A DNA stretch of 55,034 bases. Source: Deltaproteobacteria bacterium (GTDB lineage Bacteria; Desulfobacterota; Syntrophia; Syntrophales; UBA2210). The stretch spans positions 1 to 55,034 of the forward strand of contig JAFGTS010000002.1 in assembly GCA_016933965.1 (NCBI GenBank), in the 5' to 3' direction. Shown here in pieces: positions 25,379 to 34,591 of the stretch. A program made the position numbers and the translations under genes. The notes beneath the pieces were generated by a model. The model did no database searches. It was not told the origin of the DNA and saw nothing but the letters and a program-made list of their open reading frames with translations. Positions within the stretch are counted from its first letter, which is position 1. Each line of letters begins with the position of its first letter.

Positions 25379-25960
25379 ATGAAAAATACGTTGTACAAAC
25401 TGGGATGCATCATTTGCATCGTCAGCCTGGCGATGATCATGGTAACGGGATGCGCGAAAAAAACGGAAACCACGCAGATCCCCGGTGCCACATCCGCCGA
25501 GCAGGCAAAGGCCCAGGAAGCTGCGGCGGCTGAAGAGGCTGCACGGCAGCAGACCCTGAAGGAACAGGCCCTGAAGGAACAGCAGGAGGCACTGAAGAAA
25601 CAGCTGCTTGCTGAGGCGGCTTCCTTCGTGGATATCCATTTTGATTTCGACAAGTACGATCTGAAACCGGAGGCACGGGATATACTGAGCAGGCTGGGGG
25701 ACTGGCTCATTACGCACCGTGATTTCGAGATGGCCATCGAGGGACACTGTGACGAACGGGGGACGAAGGAATACAACCTGGCCCTTGGCGAGCGCCGTGC
25801 CGATTCGGCGAAGAATTATCTTGTCAATCTCGGTGTCGATGGCGCGCGGATAACCACCATCAGCTATGGGGAAGAACTCCCCCTTGATCCGGCGCAAACG
25901 GAAGAGGCCTGGGCGAAGAACAGGAGAGACCATTTCGTTATTTATCCCGTTAACCAATAG
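25379..25960 (+). CDS. pal: Peptidoglycan-associated lipoprotein Pal
   Basis: Outer-membrane lipoprotein of 193 residues. The signal peptide ends in a good lipobox (MVTGC, Cys about 24). A helical, alanine- and glutamine-rich linker (about 40-80) is followed by an OmpA-like peptidoglycan-binding domain (about 85-190) with IHFDFDKYDL, IEGHCDERGTKEYNLALGERRA and ISYGEELPL. The domain binds meso-diaminopimelate in peptidoglycan. A strong ribosome site (GAGGAGGAAAG) precedes the ATG. The long gap after tolB suggests it may have its own promoter. Confidence 0.95.
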   Translation: MKNTLYKLGCIICIVSLAMIMVTGCAKKTETTQIPGATSAEQAKAQEAAAAEEAARQQTLKEQALKEQQEALKKQLLAEAASFVDIHFDFDKYDLKPEARDILSRLGDWLITHRDFEMAIEGHCDERGTKEYNLALGERRADSAKNYLVNLGVDGARITTISYGEELPLDPAQTEEAWAKNRRDHFVIYPVNQ

Positions 25961-25962
25961 TA

Positions 25963-26808
25963 ATGAAGGGTCGTGCAAGAGTGAGACATATGCGGTCACC
26001 GCTGCTGATTCTTTTGCTTTTAGCACTGGTCGGGTGTGCGTCACAGAGTGATCTGACCCGAGTGTCCCAGGTCTTGGAAAGCCGGGTCGACGCCGTTACT
26101 GCCGACGTGGAAAGCATGAAGAAAGCTGCTGCTGATAACGAGGATACGGGCAAGTTCGTCCGTAAACGGGTCGCCGATATCAGCGATAACCTGACGGGGT
26201 TGCGGACCGAGTTGCAGCAGTTGAGGGGGAGCATCGAGGAACTGCAGGTGCGGGTGGCGTCCCTTGAATCGGATTCGAAAAAAGAGACCCCCGAATCGGT
26301 ACGTGACGCCGTGGCTGACATTGCCGGACGCCTTCAGTATATCGAGAACTATCTCGGGTTGATGGAAAAGAAAGAGATTCCTGGAGGGGTGCAGGGTTAT
26401 GAGGTGTCCGGTTCCCTCAAGGAAGAGGTTGACAAAGAGAAAAGTTATTCGGAAGCATTGAAGACCTTCAAGGAAGGCAGGTACACGGAAGCGAGACAGC
26501 AGTTCCAGGATTTTCTGGGTGCCTTTCCCGATACTGAATATTCAGATAACGCCCAGTTCTGGATCGGAGAATGCTTCTATTTCGATGGAAAATACGAAAA
26601 GGCCATTCTCGAATACGAAAAAGTGGTCCAGAATTATCCGAAGGGGAACAAGGTTCCCGACGCCCTCTTGAAACAGGCCCTTTCCTTCATGAAACTGGGG
26701 GATACGACGAGCGCGAAGCTGCTGCTTCAGAGAGTGATCAACGATTATCCCAACACGACATCGGCCCGGCGGGCCCGCGAGGAGTTGCTTTCCATAAAAG
26801 AATCCTGA
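25963..26808 (+). CDS. cpoB: CpoB/YbgF-type TPR coordinator of Tol-Pal
   Basis: Periplasmic protein of 281 residues. A hydrophobic signal (MRSPLLILLLLALVGCAS) has a good lipobox, so it is probably a lipoprotein, unlike E. coli CpoB. Residues about 30-130 form a coiled coil that would trimerise, and the C-terminal 120 residues are TPR repeats (SYSEALKTFKEGRYTEARQQFQDFL and AQFWIGECFYFDGKYEKAILEYEKV). The gene follows pal by two bases. The start at 25963 adds nine residues; an ATG at 25990 begins the signal peptide directly and may be the true start. Confidence 0.9.
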   Translation: MKGRARVRHMRSPLLILLLLALVGCASQSDLTRVSQVLESRVDAVTADVESMKKAAADNEDTGKFVRKRVADISDNLTGLRTELQQLRGSIEELQVRVASLESDSKKETPESVRDAVADIAGRLQYIENYLGLMEKKEIPGGVQGYEVSGSLKEEVDKEKSYSEALKTFKEGRYTEARQQFQDFLGAFPDTEYSDNAQFWIGECFYFDGKYEKAILEYEKVVQNYPKGNKVPDALLKQALSFMKLGDTTSAKLLLQRVINDYPNTTSARRAREELLSIKES

Positions 26809-26812
26809 AAGC

Positions 26813-27607
26813 TCAGTTCAGAAATTCCGGCGTAATCCCCGGGGGAAGGGTCAGTTCAAAAAATGACGTATCCTCCGGGGTCACTTTTTTCAGGGTCTCA
26901 TAGCGGAGAAAGACCGTCGTGCCCGCTTCATCTTCCAGTGAGAGAACCATCCGTTTCGGGTAACCGGTCGCCTCATCGTAGTTCTCGTAAGAAACCCGGT
27001 AGGGAACATCTCCCGGTTCTTCGGAGCCGCTGGAATCAATACGCATCGTTCGGAGTCGTTCGGGCTCGATCCAGATGCTCATCACCGGTTTTCCGTTCCC
27101 GGTAATGTCGATACGCCACGATCCGTTTTCAGCCTCCTGTGAAAACCGGTGCTCAGTGACGGTTTCGAGCGGTATCGTTCCGGACAGGAGGGATACCATG
27201 TCCCGCACTGAAAGAGGGATATCAAAAAAGCGCAGCAGGTTCTCACGCGTGGTAAAACCGCTGAAGAACCGGCTTTCCCCCGGCAGGAAAGCCTGGAAAA
27301 CGGTGCCGTCGGAGGTGAAGTAAAGATCGGGCGGGCCGAAAAACCCGATCGTCTCCATTCTCAGGAATGACGGTTGCCGCAGGGCAAGAGCGATGGTCCG
27401 GGTATATCTGCCCCGCGACGAATCAATGGTTATGACAGCCATCGCCTTGAGAATGCTTCCCCGGTCATGTTGAGCATTGATGATATCGATGATGTCCCGG
27501 GCCGGCGGGACCGCTCGCGCTTCCTTCACCGGCACCGTCCTGAGGGAGCATCCGGCCAGAAGTGCCAGCATGATCACAAGCACGGCCGCACGAATCGTCT
27601 TTCTCAT
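26813..27607 (-). CDS. LolB/DUF4292-like outer-membrane lipoprotein
   Basis: Predicted lipoprotein of 264 residues; the signal AAVLVIMLALLAGCSL has a clean lipobox (LAGC). The remainder alternates strands with conserved-looking SFLRMETIGFFGPPDLYFTSDGTVFQAFLPGES, which resembles the half-barrel of LolB and of DUF4292 proteins that bind lipid or lipoprotein acyl chains. Homology to LolB is suggested, not proven. It is convergent with cpoB (four-base gap) and follows a TPR gene by seven bases. An envelope role is likely from location. Confidence 0.72.
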   Translation of the reverse strand: MRKTIRAAVLVIMLALLAGCSLRTVPVKEARAVPPARDIIDIINAQHDRGSILKAMAVITIDSSRGRYTRTIALALRQPSFLRMETIGFFGPPDLYFTSDGTVFQAFLPGESRFFSGFTTRENLLRFFDIPLSVRDMVSLLSGTIPLETVTEHRFSQEAENGSWRIDITGNGKPVMSIWIEPERLRTMRIDSSGSEEPGDVPYRVSYENYDEATGYPKRMVLSLEDEAGTTVFLRYETLKKVTPEDTSFFELTLPPGITPEFLN

Positions 27608-27614
27608 GGGGCTC

Positions 27615-29345
27615 TCAATTCTGCGGATATGTCAGTTCTTCTATTTTTTTCTTCACGGCCCCCTCGTTCTCAGGGTTCAGTTCAAGGGCCTTTCGATATT
27701 GTTCGAGGGCTTCCGGGATCCTCCCGGCTTCCCGGTAGACATCACCCAGATGTTCTCTGACCGTCGGGTCTTCCGGAATGATACGGGCTGCGTCTTCGAG
27801 GTTTTCGATCGCCGGTTTGAGTTTCTTCTGCCGGAAGTACACCCATCCAAGGCTGTCCATGATGTATCCGTTGTTCGGCCGCAGTTCGAGGGCTTGCTTG
27901 ATGAGCCGTTCCGCCTCGTCAAGGCGGATACCCCGGTCGGCGTAACTGTATCCGATGAAATTAAGAGCTTCCGCGTGTTGCGGATCCTGTTTCAGGACGT
28001 CCTGCATCGCAGCGATACTTTCCTCGTGACGGTTCGTTTTTTCGTATATGATGCCGAGGCGGTAGTAGAGATCTATGCCGTCCGGGATGAGAAAGATCCC
28101 GTCTTTGATCGTTTTTTCCGCTTTGTCAAAGGCTTCCTTCTCTTCATAGAGGACCGAGAGGAACACATAGAGCTGTTCCTCCCTGTTCTTTTTTTCTACT
28201 GCGTCACGGAGCAGTTCTATCGCACCGTCCAAGTCGCTTTCATTCTGGAGGATCAGACCCATCTGGATCCGTGCCGGTGGGAACAGGTCGGAATCTTCCG
28301 TTATCCTTCCGTACAATTCGAAGGCCTTCGACGGTTCATCCAATTTTTCGTATGCCGAGGCCAGGAAGAAAAGCGCCCGGTGATGATCGGGATTTCTTCT
28401 CAGGACGGTCTCGAATTCCTCTGCGGCCCGCCGGTAATTGTTTCCCTCAAAATAATAGGCGAGGCCGAGTGAAAAATTAGCCTCCACGTGGCTGTCATCG
28501 ATCGCGAGCAGGGATTCGAAAACGTCGATAGCCTCGGTATAGCGGTGCAGTTTGAGAAGCACCGTTCCGAGCCGGTATCGTGCGTTGATGGTGTCCGGTT
28601 CCGCCTCGATGAACTGCCGGTACAGGTCGATCGCCTCGTTTTCCTGCTCACGGCTTTCGTAAAGCATGCCCAGATCTATCAGGGCCGGTTCATAGCCCGG
28701 TTTTGTTGCAAGGACCTTTTTGAACCACTCTTCAGCTTCATCGGCGTTTCCCTTCGCTTCATACAAGGTGGCCAACTGGTACATACCCATAACATTTTCC
28801 GGATCGCGTTCGAGAAGCTTTTCAACGGCGACGATGGCCGCATCGTAATTTTCAAGCTGCCGGTGGAACATGCTCAGGAAAAGGTAAGGCTCGAGCCGTT
28901 CCGGTTCGATCTCCACGACCCGCTCATACTCTGCGATGGCCCGTTCATATTGCTTAAGGTTCCCGTACAGGCCGCCGAGCAGCACGTGGGTATCGAAATC
29001 ATCGGGATTATACGAGAGCGAGGTTTCCAGGAGTCCGACGGCCCTGTCTACCTCCCCCTTTTTCAGGTACAGTCGTGCCAATTCGATCCTCAGGAAGGGT
29101 GATGTGACGTCATCGCTCAGGCTTTTGCGGTATTCGTTGATGGCCTTGTCCGTTTCACCGCGCAAGGCGTAAAGGGTCCCCAGTGAATAGTGATAATAGG
29201 CTTCTTCGTGTGATGATCCGGGATGGGAAGGGGACATCACCGAAAGCCCACCCCTGACATCGGGCAGACTCGTACAGGCGATGGTAATGAGAAACGCTAT
29301 TCCTGTCGCGATCATTGTTCCTGCTGTTTTGAATCGTCGTTTCAT
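27615..29345 (-). CDS. TPR-repeat envelope protein
   Basis: Protein of 576 residues made almost wholly of tetratricopeptide repeats, about fourteen units (for example AINEYRKSLSDD, AIAEYERVVEIEP, AIENLEDAARIIPEDP). The N-terminal signal ends ITIACTSL; the cysteine could be lipidated although the lipobox is imperfect. Such proteins scaffold complexes at the outer membrane. A TTG codon at 29354 is possible, but the ATG at 29345 directly before the basic signal peptide is more likely. It is placed between a deacetylase-like gene and a LolB-like lipoprotein in one leftward run. Confidence 0.85.
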   Translation of the reverse strand: MKRRFKTAGTMIATGIAFLITIACTSLPDVRGGLSVMSPSHPGSSHEEAYYHYSLGTLYALRGETDKAINEYRKSLSDDVTSPFLRIELARLYLKKGEVDRAVGLLETSLSYNPDDFDTHVLLGGLYGNLKQYERAIAEYERVVEIEPERLEPYLFLSMFHRQLENYDAAIVAVEKLLERDPENVMGMYQLATLYEAKGNADEAEEWFKKVLATKPGYEPALIDLGMLYESREQENEAIDLYRQFIEAEPDTINARYRLGTVLLKLHRYTEAIDVFESLLAIDDSHVEANFSLGLAYYFEGNNYRRAAEEFETVLRRNPDHHRALFFLASAYEKLDEPSKAFELYGRITEDSDLFPPARIQMGLILQNESDLDGAIELLRDAVEKKNREEQLYVFLSVLYEEKEAFDKAEKTIKDGIFLIPDGIDLYYRLGIIYEKTNRHEESIAAMQDVLKQDPQHAEALNFIGYSYADRGIRLDEAERLIKQALELRPNNGYIMDSLGWVYFRQKKLKPAIENLEDAARIIPEDPTVREHLGDVYREAGRIPEALEQYRKALELNPENEGAVKKKIEELTYPQN

Positions 29346-29350
29346 CGGGT

Positions 29351-30265
29351 TCAACCAACCAGCCGTGACAATGGGACGACCTCGATCCCCTTCTCTTTAA
29401 GCAGCGGCAAGGCTTTTCTGAGGGCGGCCACGGTGCTCGGGTAGGGATGGCCGATGAGGATGAGGGTATCCCACCGGTCCGTCGACTCCGCGACGGCGCT
29501 CAGTATGTTCAACGTCTTTTCGTAATCCTGTTCGTTATCGATGAAAATGTCGCGGGCCGCGTGCCTGATATCGATCATCCGGGCGACCCGGTTTCCCACG
29601 GATCTGCCCGTGGTCATGCTGTCGAGAAAGAAGAGGTTTTTCCCCTTCAGGAACTGCATTAACTGTTTCAGGCGTTCTTCATCCTCCATGAATCTCGATC
29701 CCATGTGATTGTTGACACCGCACGCGTAGGGCACTGAATCGAGGTCCGATTCAAGATGTTCTCTGATCTCCTGTTCGCACATGGTGGTGAAAAGAGCGCC
29801 GGTGCCCGGATCTTTTTCGGGATATCCGTGGGGTTCCATGGGAAGATGAAGAAGGACATCCCTTCCTGCATAATGGACCCGCGTTGCGGCTTCGGAGGAG
29901 CAGCGAAGGTGCGGCAGCACCGCAAATGTTATGGGAACGTTCATGGCAAGAAGCTCATCGATGACCGCCATGTCCCGTCCGATATCATCGATGATGATAG
30001 CGACGTTCTTTCCCCGGAGCGTTTCCGCTTCGGGACCAAACGGTCTCAAGGCGGGTTCCGCGACCTTTCCGGGAGGCGCTTTTCCCTTTGGCGGTAACGC
30101 CACCGTCCGCTGCTGATAAAACCGGTAGGCCAGAAAAACCACGACGGTGCAGAGGATGACGACACCGGTACAGACGAAGATGTTTTTCCTATATGATCCC
30201 TTTTTTCTCCGTTTCACGCCTGTCAGCTCGCCCTGTCTGTCCCCTGTTTTTTCAGAATCTGCCAA
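29351..30265 (-). CDS. Divergent polysaccharide deacetylase (YibQ family)
   Basis: Protein of 304 residues with an N-terminal membrane anchor (about 28-48) and a NodB-like domain of the YibQ/DUF610 type (about 85-300): VAIIIDDIGRDMAVIDELL, ITFAVLPHL, DVLLHLPMEPHGYP and VNNHMGSRFMEDEERL. The conserved DD and HLPMEP histidine suggest a metal-dependent deacetylase acting on periplasmic glycans, but the activity of the family is not well established. The ATG at 30265 lies within ctpA; an in-frame GTG at 30217, just past the ctpA stop, is an alternative. Confidence 0.88.
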   Translation of the reverse strand: MADSEKTGDRQGELTGVKRRKKGSYRKNIFVCTGVVILCTVVVFLAYRFYQQRTVALPPKGKAPPGKVAEPALRPFGPEAETLRGKNVAIIIDDIGRDMAVIDELLAMNVPITFAVLPHLRCSSEAATRVHYAGRDVLLHLPMEPHGYPEKDPGTGALFTTMCEQEIREHLESDLDSVPYACGVNNHMGSRFMEDEERLKQLMQFLKGKNLFFLDSMTTGRSVGNRVARMIDIRHAARDIFIDNEQDYEKTLNILSAVAESTDRWDTLILIGHPYPSTVAALRKALPLLKEKGIEVVPLSRLVG

Positions 30266-31587
30266 CTTTTCAGTATGTCGACAGCTGTTTTGAGCTGGAG
30301 GTCTTTTTCCAGATCAACGCCGATGATGTCCTCCGATATTTCATCCGTCTCATCGGTTGAACCGCCCTCATCCGGCGTGCCTTCCGGTTCTTCGATGGTC
30401 TCTCCTTCTCCTTCTATATGGTTCTTCAGGTCTTTTTCCCTCAGCCGCTTAATCTTTTCCTTTGCCGTCAGGCGGTGGTCCACGGATTCCACCACGATGT
30501 CAGGGGCGATGCCCTTTGCCTGGATCGATGTTCCGCTGGGCGTATAGTACTTTGCCACTGTCAATTTCAGCGCCGAGCCGTCGCTCAGGGGCGTTACTAT
30601 CTGAACGGAGCCCTTGCCGAAGGACTGGGTACCCAGGATCAGGGCCCGGCCGTTGTCCTGAAGAGCGCCGGCGACGATCTCGGAAGCGCTGGCGGTTCCT
30701 CCGTTTATCAGGACGACCATGGGGCAGGTCACTTCATCTCCATCGTCTTGTGCCTTGAATATCTTTTCCGAGTCGTCCTGCCGGCCCTTTGAAGAGACAA
30801 TGACACCGGAGGAGAGGAAGATGTCCGAGACCCTGACCGCCTGGGTCAGCAGGCCACCGGGATTGTTCCGCATGTCGAGGACCATACCCTTCAGGGGTTC
30901 ATCCTTTATGGAGATCTCATCAAGGGCGTCCTCGAGTTCCTGAGTTGTCGTTTCCTGGAAGTTCGTCAATCTGATATAGCCGATACCGTCTTCGAACACC
31001 CTGTTCTTGACACTCTGGATCTTGATCTTGTCACGGGTTATTTCATATTCTTTCGGCTGATCGAAGCCCTCGCGCATGATCGATATGGTTACGGTGGTGC
31101 CCACCGTCCCCCGCAGTTTGTGGACCGCGTCGTATATGGTGAAACCCTTGGTGGATTCTCCGTCGATCCCGACTATCTGGTCCCCTGCCTTGAGCCCCGC
31201 TCGGTATGCCGGAGTGTCTTCAAGGGGCGCTACAACGGTTATGATGTCGTCAACAAGGGTGATCTCGATACCGAGACCGCCGAAGACCCCCTTGGTGCTT
31301 ACCGAAAGGTCCTTGTACATCTCGGGTGTCAGATATACGCTGTGAGGATCGAGTGTTTTTATCATGCCCTTGATGGCGCCTTCTATGACCGTCTTCGAAT
31401 CCACTTCCTCGACATAGTCGTTCTCGATCATGTCAAGTACCTGGTTGAAAAGCTTCAGGTTTTTATAGGTGTCCTTATCAGCGCACATTGCCTTGTCTAT
31501 ACGCGGTACGCCGGAGAGTGCGAGAAACAGAACGAGGATTATAAGGATCAGGAAAAGGACGCCTTTTTTACTGACATTCACATTCAT
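30223..31587 (-). CDS. ctpA: C-terminal processing peptidase (S41 family, CtpA/Prc)
   Basis: Periplasmic serine protease of 454 residues. A signal-anchor (GVLFLILIILVLFLALSGV) is followed by a helical domain, a PDZ domain (about 100-180: GGLGIEITLVDD, PAYRAGLKAGDQIVGIDGES) and the S41 catalytic core. The nucleophile is the Ser in GGTASASEIVAGAL and the general base is the Lys in GTQSFGKGSVQ. These enzymes trim the C-termini of envelope proteins and peptidoglycan hydrolases. An acidic, low-complexity region lies near the C-terminus (about 395-430). It leads the leftward envelope gene run. Confidence 0.94.
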   Translation of the reverse strand: MNVNVSKKGVLFLILIILVLFLALSGVPRIDKAMCADKDTYKNLKLFNQVLDMIENDYVEEVDSKTVIEGAIKGMIKTLDPHSVYLTPEMYKDLSVSTKGVFGGLGIEITLVDDIITVVAPLEDTPAYRAGLKAGDQIVGIDGESTKGFTIYDAVHKLRGTVGTTVTISIMREGFDQPKEYEITRDKIKIQSVKNRVFEDGIGYIRLTNFQETTTQELEDALDEISIKDEPLKGMVLDMRNNPGGLLTQAVRVSDIFLSSGVIVSSKGRQDDSEKIFKAQDDGDEVTCPMVVLINGGTASASEIVAGALQDNGRALILGTQSFGKGSVQIVTPLSDGSALKLTVAKYYTPSGTSIQAKGIAPDIVVESVDHRLTAKEKIKRLREKDLKNHIEGEGETIEEPEGTPDEGGSTDETDEISEDIIGVDLEKDLQLKTAVDILKSWQILKKQGTDRAS

Positions 31588-31747
31588 TCAATACCTCCAC
31601 GACACAGGTTCTCTCTATAAGAATGGAAAACATACCACCATTCATTCATTCATTTCCAATTTTTTTTGATCAACCGGAAACGGCATTTCACTTTGGTCCC
31701 TTTTCAACGGCCCTGGAATTGAAGTGAAAAAATACGGTCGTATTATT

Positions 31748-31780
31748 CCCGAATCTCGAATCCCGATCCCCGAATCCCGA
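31748..31780. repeat. Short degenerate tandem repeat
   Basis: Three imperfect copies of a CCCGAATCCCGA-type unit lie side by side in the 199-base gap between ctpA and the permease gene. No coding potential is seen. The units vary, so this is a weak repeat. Confidence 0.5.
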
Positions 31781-31786
31781 CCTCTA

Positions 31787-32314
31787 CTAAAGCGTCCACC
31801 GCGGCCCCGAGAAAAAATACTGAGCGATAAGACCGGCGATGGGAGGAAAGAAAAAGGTCGTGGCCAGCCTGATGATGGTGAATTTCCAGCCCAGTATCCC
31901 CACTTCCATGGGGATCCTGCTGACCGCCCAGAGGGACCATCCCGTGAGAAAGGCCACCATGGTTCCGACACCGGCGCCCGATTGGAGGAGCCCCGCGGCA
32001 ATGGGAAGGCTCACGTATGGACCGCCCGGTGAAAAACCACCGGCGATGGTGCCTATGATGATGCCCCGTATACCCGATTCTGCGCCCACCCAGCGGGAAA
32101 GCATGTCGTGGGGGAGAAGCACCTGTACCAGGCCTGCAACGATAAATGCAAAAAAGAGGAGGGGCAGGATCTGGATGGTCATTGCGGCGGCGAGCTTCAG
32201 CCCGGCCGTGTGCTGACCTTCGCCGCGCGCATATGCCAGGGCGAAGAGGCCGACGGCGAGCACGGCCATGATGATCGTGGGGATCAGCATATTTTTTGAC
32301 CTCTCGTTTTTCAT
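31787..32314 (-). CDS. Permease, DUF318/YraQ-like, short form
   Basis: Hydrophobic protein of 175 residues with four to five membrane segments. The central part carries LLFFAFIVAGLVQVLLPHDMLSRWVG and GGFSPGGPYVSLPIAAGLLQSG, which match one half of the YraQ/ArsP-like permease family whose full members are about 300-350 residues. It may therefore work as a dimer of half-units. Substrate is unknown. It starts 39 bases after the stop of the molybdopterin oxidoreductase and may share its transcript. An in-frame ATG at 32290 with GAGAGG upstream is an alternative start. Confidence 0.78.
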   Translation of the reverse strand: MKNERSKNMLIPTIIMAVLAVGLFALAYARGEGQHTAGLKLAAAMTIQILPLLFFAFIVAGLVQVLLPHDMLSRWVGAESGIRGIIIGTIAGGFSPGGPYVSLPIAAGLLQSGAGVGTMVAFLTGWSLWAVSRIPMEVGILGWKFTIIRLATTFFFPPIAGLIAQYFFSGPRWTL

Positions 32315-32353
32315 GGGATCAATTCACCTGTATTCGCGGTACTGCTCGTACCG

Positions 32354-34591
32354 TCAGACCGCCTCGATCCTGCATGGAACATACCGGTGAAGCGGGGTGG
32401 CGGCGAACCGGTCCCGGTGGATGTTCTTTGTGAGCCGGTTCACATTGACCCCGTGTTCCGTGCCGTCAAAGAGGAGACCGAATCCATGAGGAATGATGAC
32501 CTGTCCCGTCCTGGTCCGGTCGCTCACTTCCAGTTCAACCTCAACGGTCCCCGCTTCGGTGGTGACCCGCACCATCCGGCCGTCGGCAAGACCCATCGAT
32601 GCCGCATCATCGGGATGCATCATGACCGTGCAGTCGCGCTTGCCTTTATTCCATGCCGGATCGCGCATCAATGTGTTGGCGTTCATGCTCATGTGTCGCC
32701 CTGCCTGGAGAATGAAGGGGTAGCGGGGATCGGACCGGAGGGCCTTCTCCTCGGACACGGATTCGATGCCGGTGATCCATCCATCCATTTCAGGGACATG
32801 AACGTGGATGCGGCCGTCTTCGTGGGCGAGCATTTCCATGTTTCCCTCCGGGTCGCACCTTCCGATGACGAGTCCTTCGGGGTGATCGAGAATAGCCTGG
32901 AAGATGTCTTCACCCATGGTGATGCCCGGGGTGAAGCCGGCCCTGGCGGCGTTTTTACGGAAGCTTTTCGGGGCGACCTGCAGAAGTCCCCACAGGGCGG
33001 CCAAATTAGCTGAATCAAACTTCCGTCCCAGGGTTTTCGCGAGGATGAACGGCATGTTCGGGAGCGCTTTCGGTTCGCTTTGCGCGTAGGTCATGAGCTC
33101 CATGCCGAACTGCATGCGGTCGAGATCCGCCGCTTTTACGAGCGATTCCGGTATGGAGGGAACAAGCCCGGCAGCGTCGGCGATACGGACTATCATCTGG
33201 CTGATCTCAAGAGGTTCGCCGAGGGGTTCGATAATGGGCCGCCGCATCTGAAAATAGATCTCCGGGAACGTCCAGGCAAAGAAGGTGCCGTCCCATGATT
33301 CATAGCCGGACCGCGAGGGGAGAACATAGTGAGAGAGCATCGCCGTCTCCGTCATGGCGAGTTCGCAGGTGACGAGAAGATCGAGCCGGCTGAAGGCCTT
33401 CTCATATGCCGTGGTATCGGCATAGGAACGGAGCGGATTCGAGCCGGAGCATAGAACAGCCCTCAGGCGTTCGGGGTGATCGCTCATGATCTCCTCGGGC
33501 ATCACATTGGGGGGGAAAACACCCATGAGCGCCGGGAAATCCGTCGTCACGGTACGCCAGGTCTTTGGGTCGCGCTCGTCGGTGTGGGCTCCGATGGGCA
33601 TGAGGTGCCCGGGTATGATATTACCTCCCGGGACACAGATGCGACCGCAAAGCGCCATGAGAATGACATCCAGATAGGTCGTCGCCGTGCTGTGGCGATT
33701 CATGTATACACCGAGGTCTGTATGCATGCAGGATTTCCGCGTGGCGAACTGATAACACACGTCACGCACCTGGCCGTAGTCGAGACCGCAGACATCGATG
33801 GCGCCCCGGATATCGAAATCGCTGAACCAGGGTTGAATCTCCTCAAAGCCGTTCACGTGCTTTTCAATGTAATCGCGGTTGTGCCATCCTTCCCGCAACA
33901 GGATGGCGATCATCGCCCTGGTCAGGAGTGCGTCCGTTCCCGGCCTGATCGGCAGGTGGATGTCCGCCATTTCCGCTGTTTCTGAGCGCCGGGGATCAAT
34001 GACGACAAGTAGCTTGTCGGAGTTCTTGGAAAATTCCCGCAGGACAAGGGGAGCCCGGGGCATCTGATGACTCTGCATGCCGTTCCATCCCACGGCAAGA
34101 AGCATGTCGGCGTTTTGTTCATCGGGGATGGTAAAAAGATACTGGCGGCCCGTGGCGCGGCCGTGGGCCCAGAAAATGCCGGTCAGTTCCTGGGCAAGGG
34201 CGCTGTAATGATAGCGGGAGCCAAGGGAGCGCATCAACCGCACGCCGAACGCGGCCTCGAAATGGCAGCCCTGACCGCCACCCCCCATGTAAGCGAACGA
34301 CCTCGGCCCGTTCGCATCGACGATCGACCTTAGTTTTTCCGCTATTTCACTGATCGCCTGATCCCATGAGATCCTCTCGAAACCGTTCCCTGTGCGCTTC
34401 AGGGGGTGGGTCAGACGCTCCCGCAGATGCTGGTGATAGGCGATACTGGCACCTTTCCGGCACATATACCCCTTCGACCGGAAATTATTCTTGTCTCCCC
34501 GTACCTTCGCGATACGGTTGTTTTCGACATACACCTCAAGGCCGCAGTTCTGAGCGCAGAGAACACATCCCGTTTTATGCCACGTGCCCAT
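32354..34591 (-). CDS. Molybdopterin-dependent oxidoreductase (DMSO-reductase superfamily)
   Basis: Soluble pterin enzyme of 745 residues with no Tat-type signal. The N-terminal [4Fe-4S] motif is CVLCAQNC followed by C at about residue 44 (YMCRKG). The superfamily body follows: WDQAISEIAEKL, LLVVIDPRRSETAEMADIHLPIRPGTDALL, and the C-terminal cofactor domain with IPHGFG and VNRLTKN. At the place where Cys, Sec, Ser or Asp normally binds Mo or W, the sequence reads HYSALAQELTG and I see no such residue by eye. GAGGAGG before the ATG supports the start. The substrate cannot be named; the closest feel is the acetylene-hydratase/formate-dehydrogenase-like branch. Confidence 0.87.
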   Translation of the reverse strand: MGTWHKTGCVLCAQNCGLEVYVENNRIAKVRGDKNNFRSKGYMCRKGASIAYHQHLRERLTHPLKRTGNGFERISWDQAISEIAEKLRSIVDANGPRSFAYMGGGGQGCHFEAAFGVRLMRSLGSRYHYSALAQELTGIFWAHGRATGRQYLFTIPDEQNADMLLAVGWNGMQSHQMPRAPLVLREFSKNSDKLLVVIDPRRSETAEMADIHLPIRPGTDALLTRAMIAILLREGWHNRDYIEKHVNGFEEIQPWFSDFDIRGAIDVCGLDYGQVRDVCYQFATRKSCMHTDLGVYMNRHSTATTYLDVILMALCGRICVPGGNIIPGHLMPIGAHTDERDPKTWRTVTTDFPALMGVFPPNVMPEEIMSDHPERLRAVLCSGSNPLRSYADTTAYEKAFSRLDLLVTCELAMTETAMLSHYVLPSRSGYESWDGTFFAWTFPEIYFQMRRPIIEPLGEPLEISQMIVRIADAAGLVPSIPESLVKAADLDRMQFGMELMTYAQSEPKALPNMPFILAKTLGRKFDSANLAALWGLLQVAPKSFRKNAARAGFTPGITMGEDIFQAILDHPEGLVIGRCDPEGNMEMLAHEDGRIHVHVPEMDGWITGIESVSEEKALRSDPRYPFILQAGRHMSMNANTLMRDPAWNKGKRDCTVMMHPDDAASMGLADGRMVRVTTEAGTVEVELEVSDRTRTGQVIIPHGFGLLFDGTEHGVNVNRLTKNIHRDRFAATPLHRYVPCRIEAV

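Noticed and set aside
25086-25382. 98-codon plus-strand frame between tolB and pal
   Set aside because: It starts inside tolB, has no ribosome site and runs into the pal start; no recognisable sequence.
27477-28472. 331-codon plus-strand frame opposite the TPR gene
   Set aside because: Antisense to regular TPR repeats, which explains its length and repetitive look.
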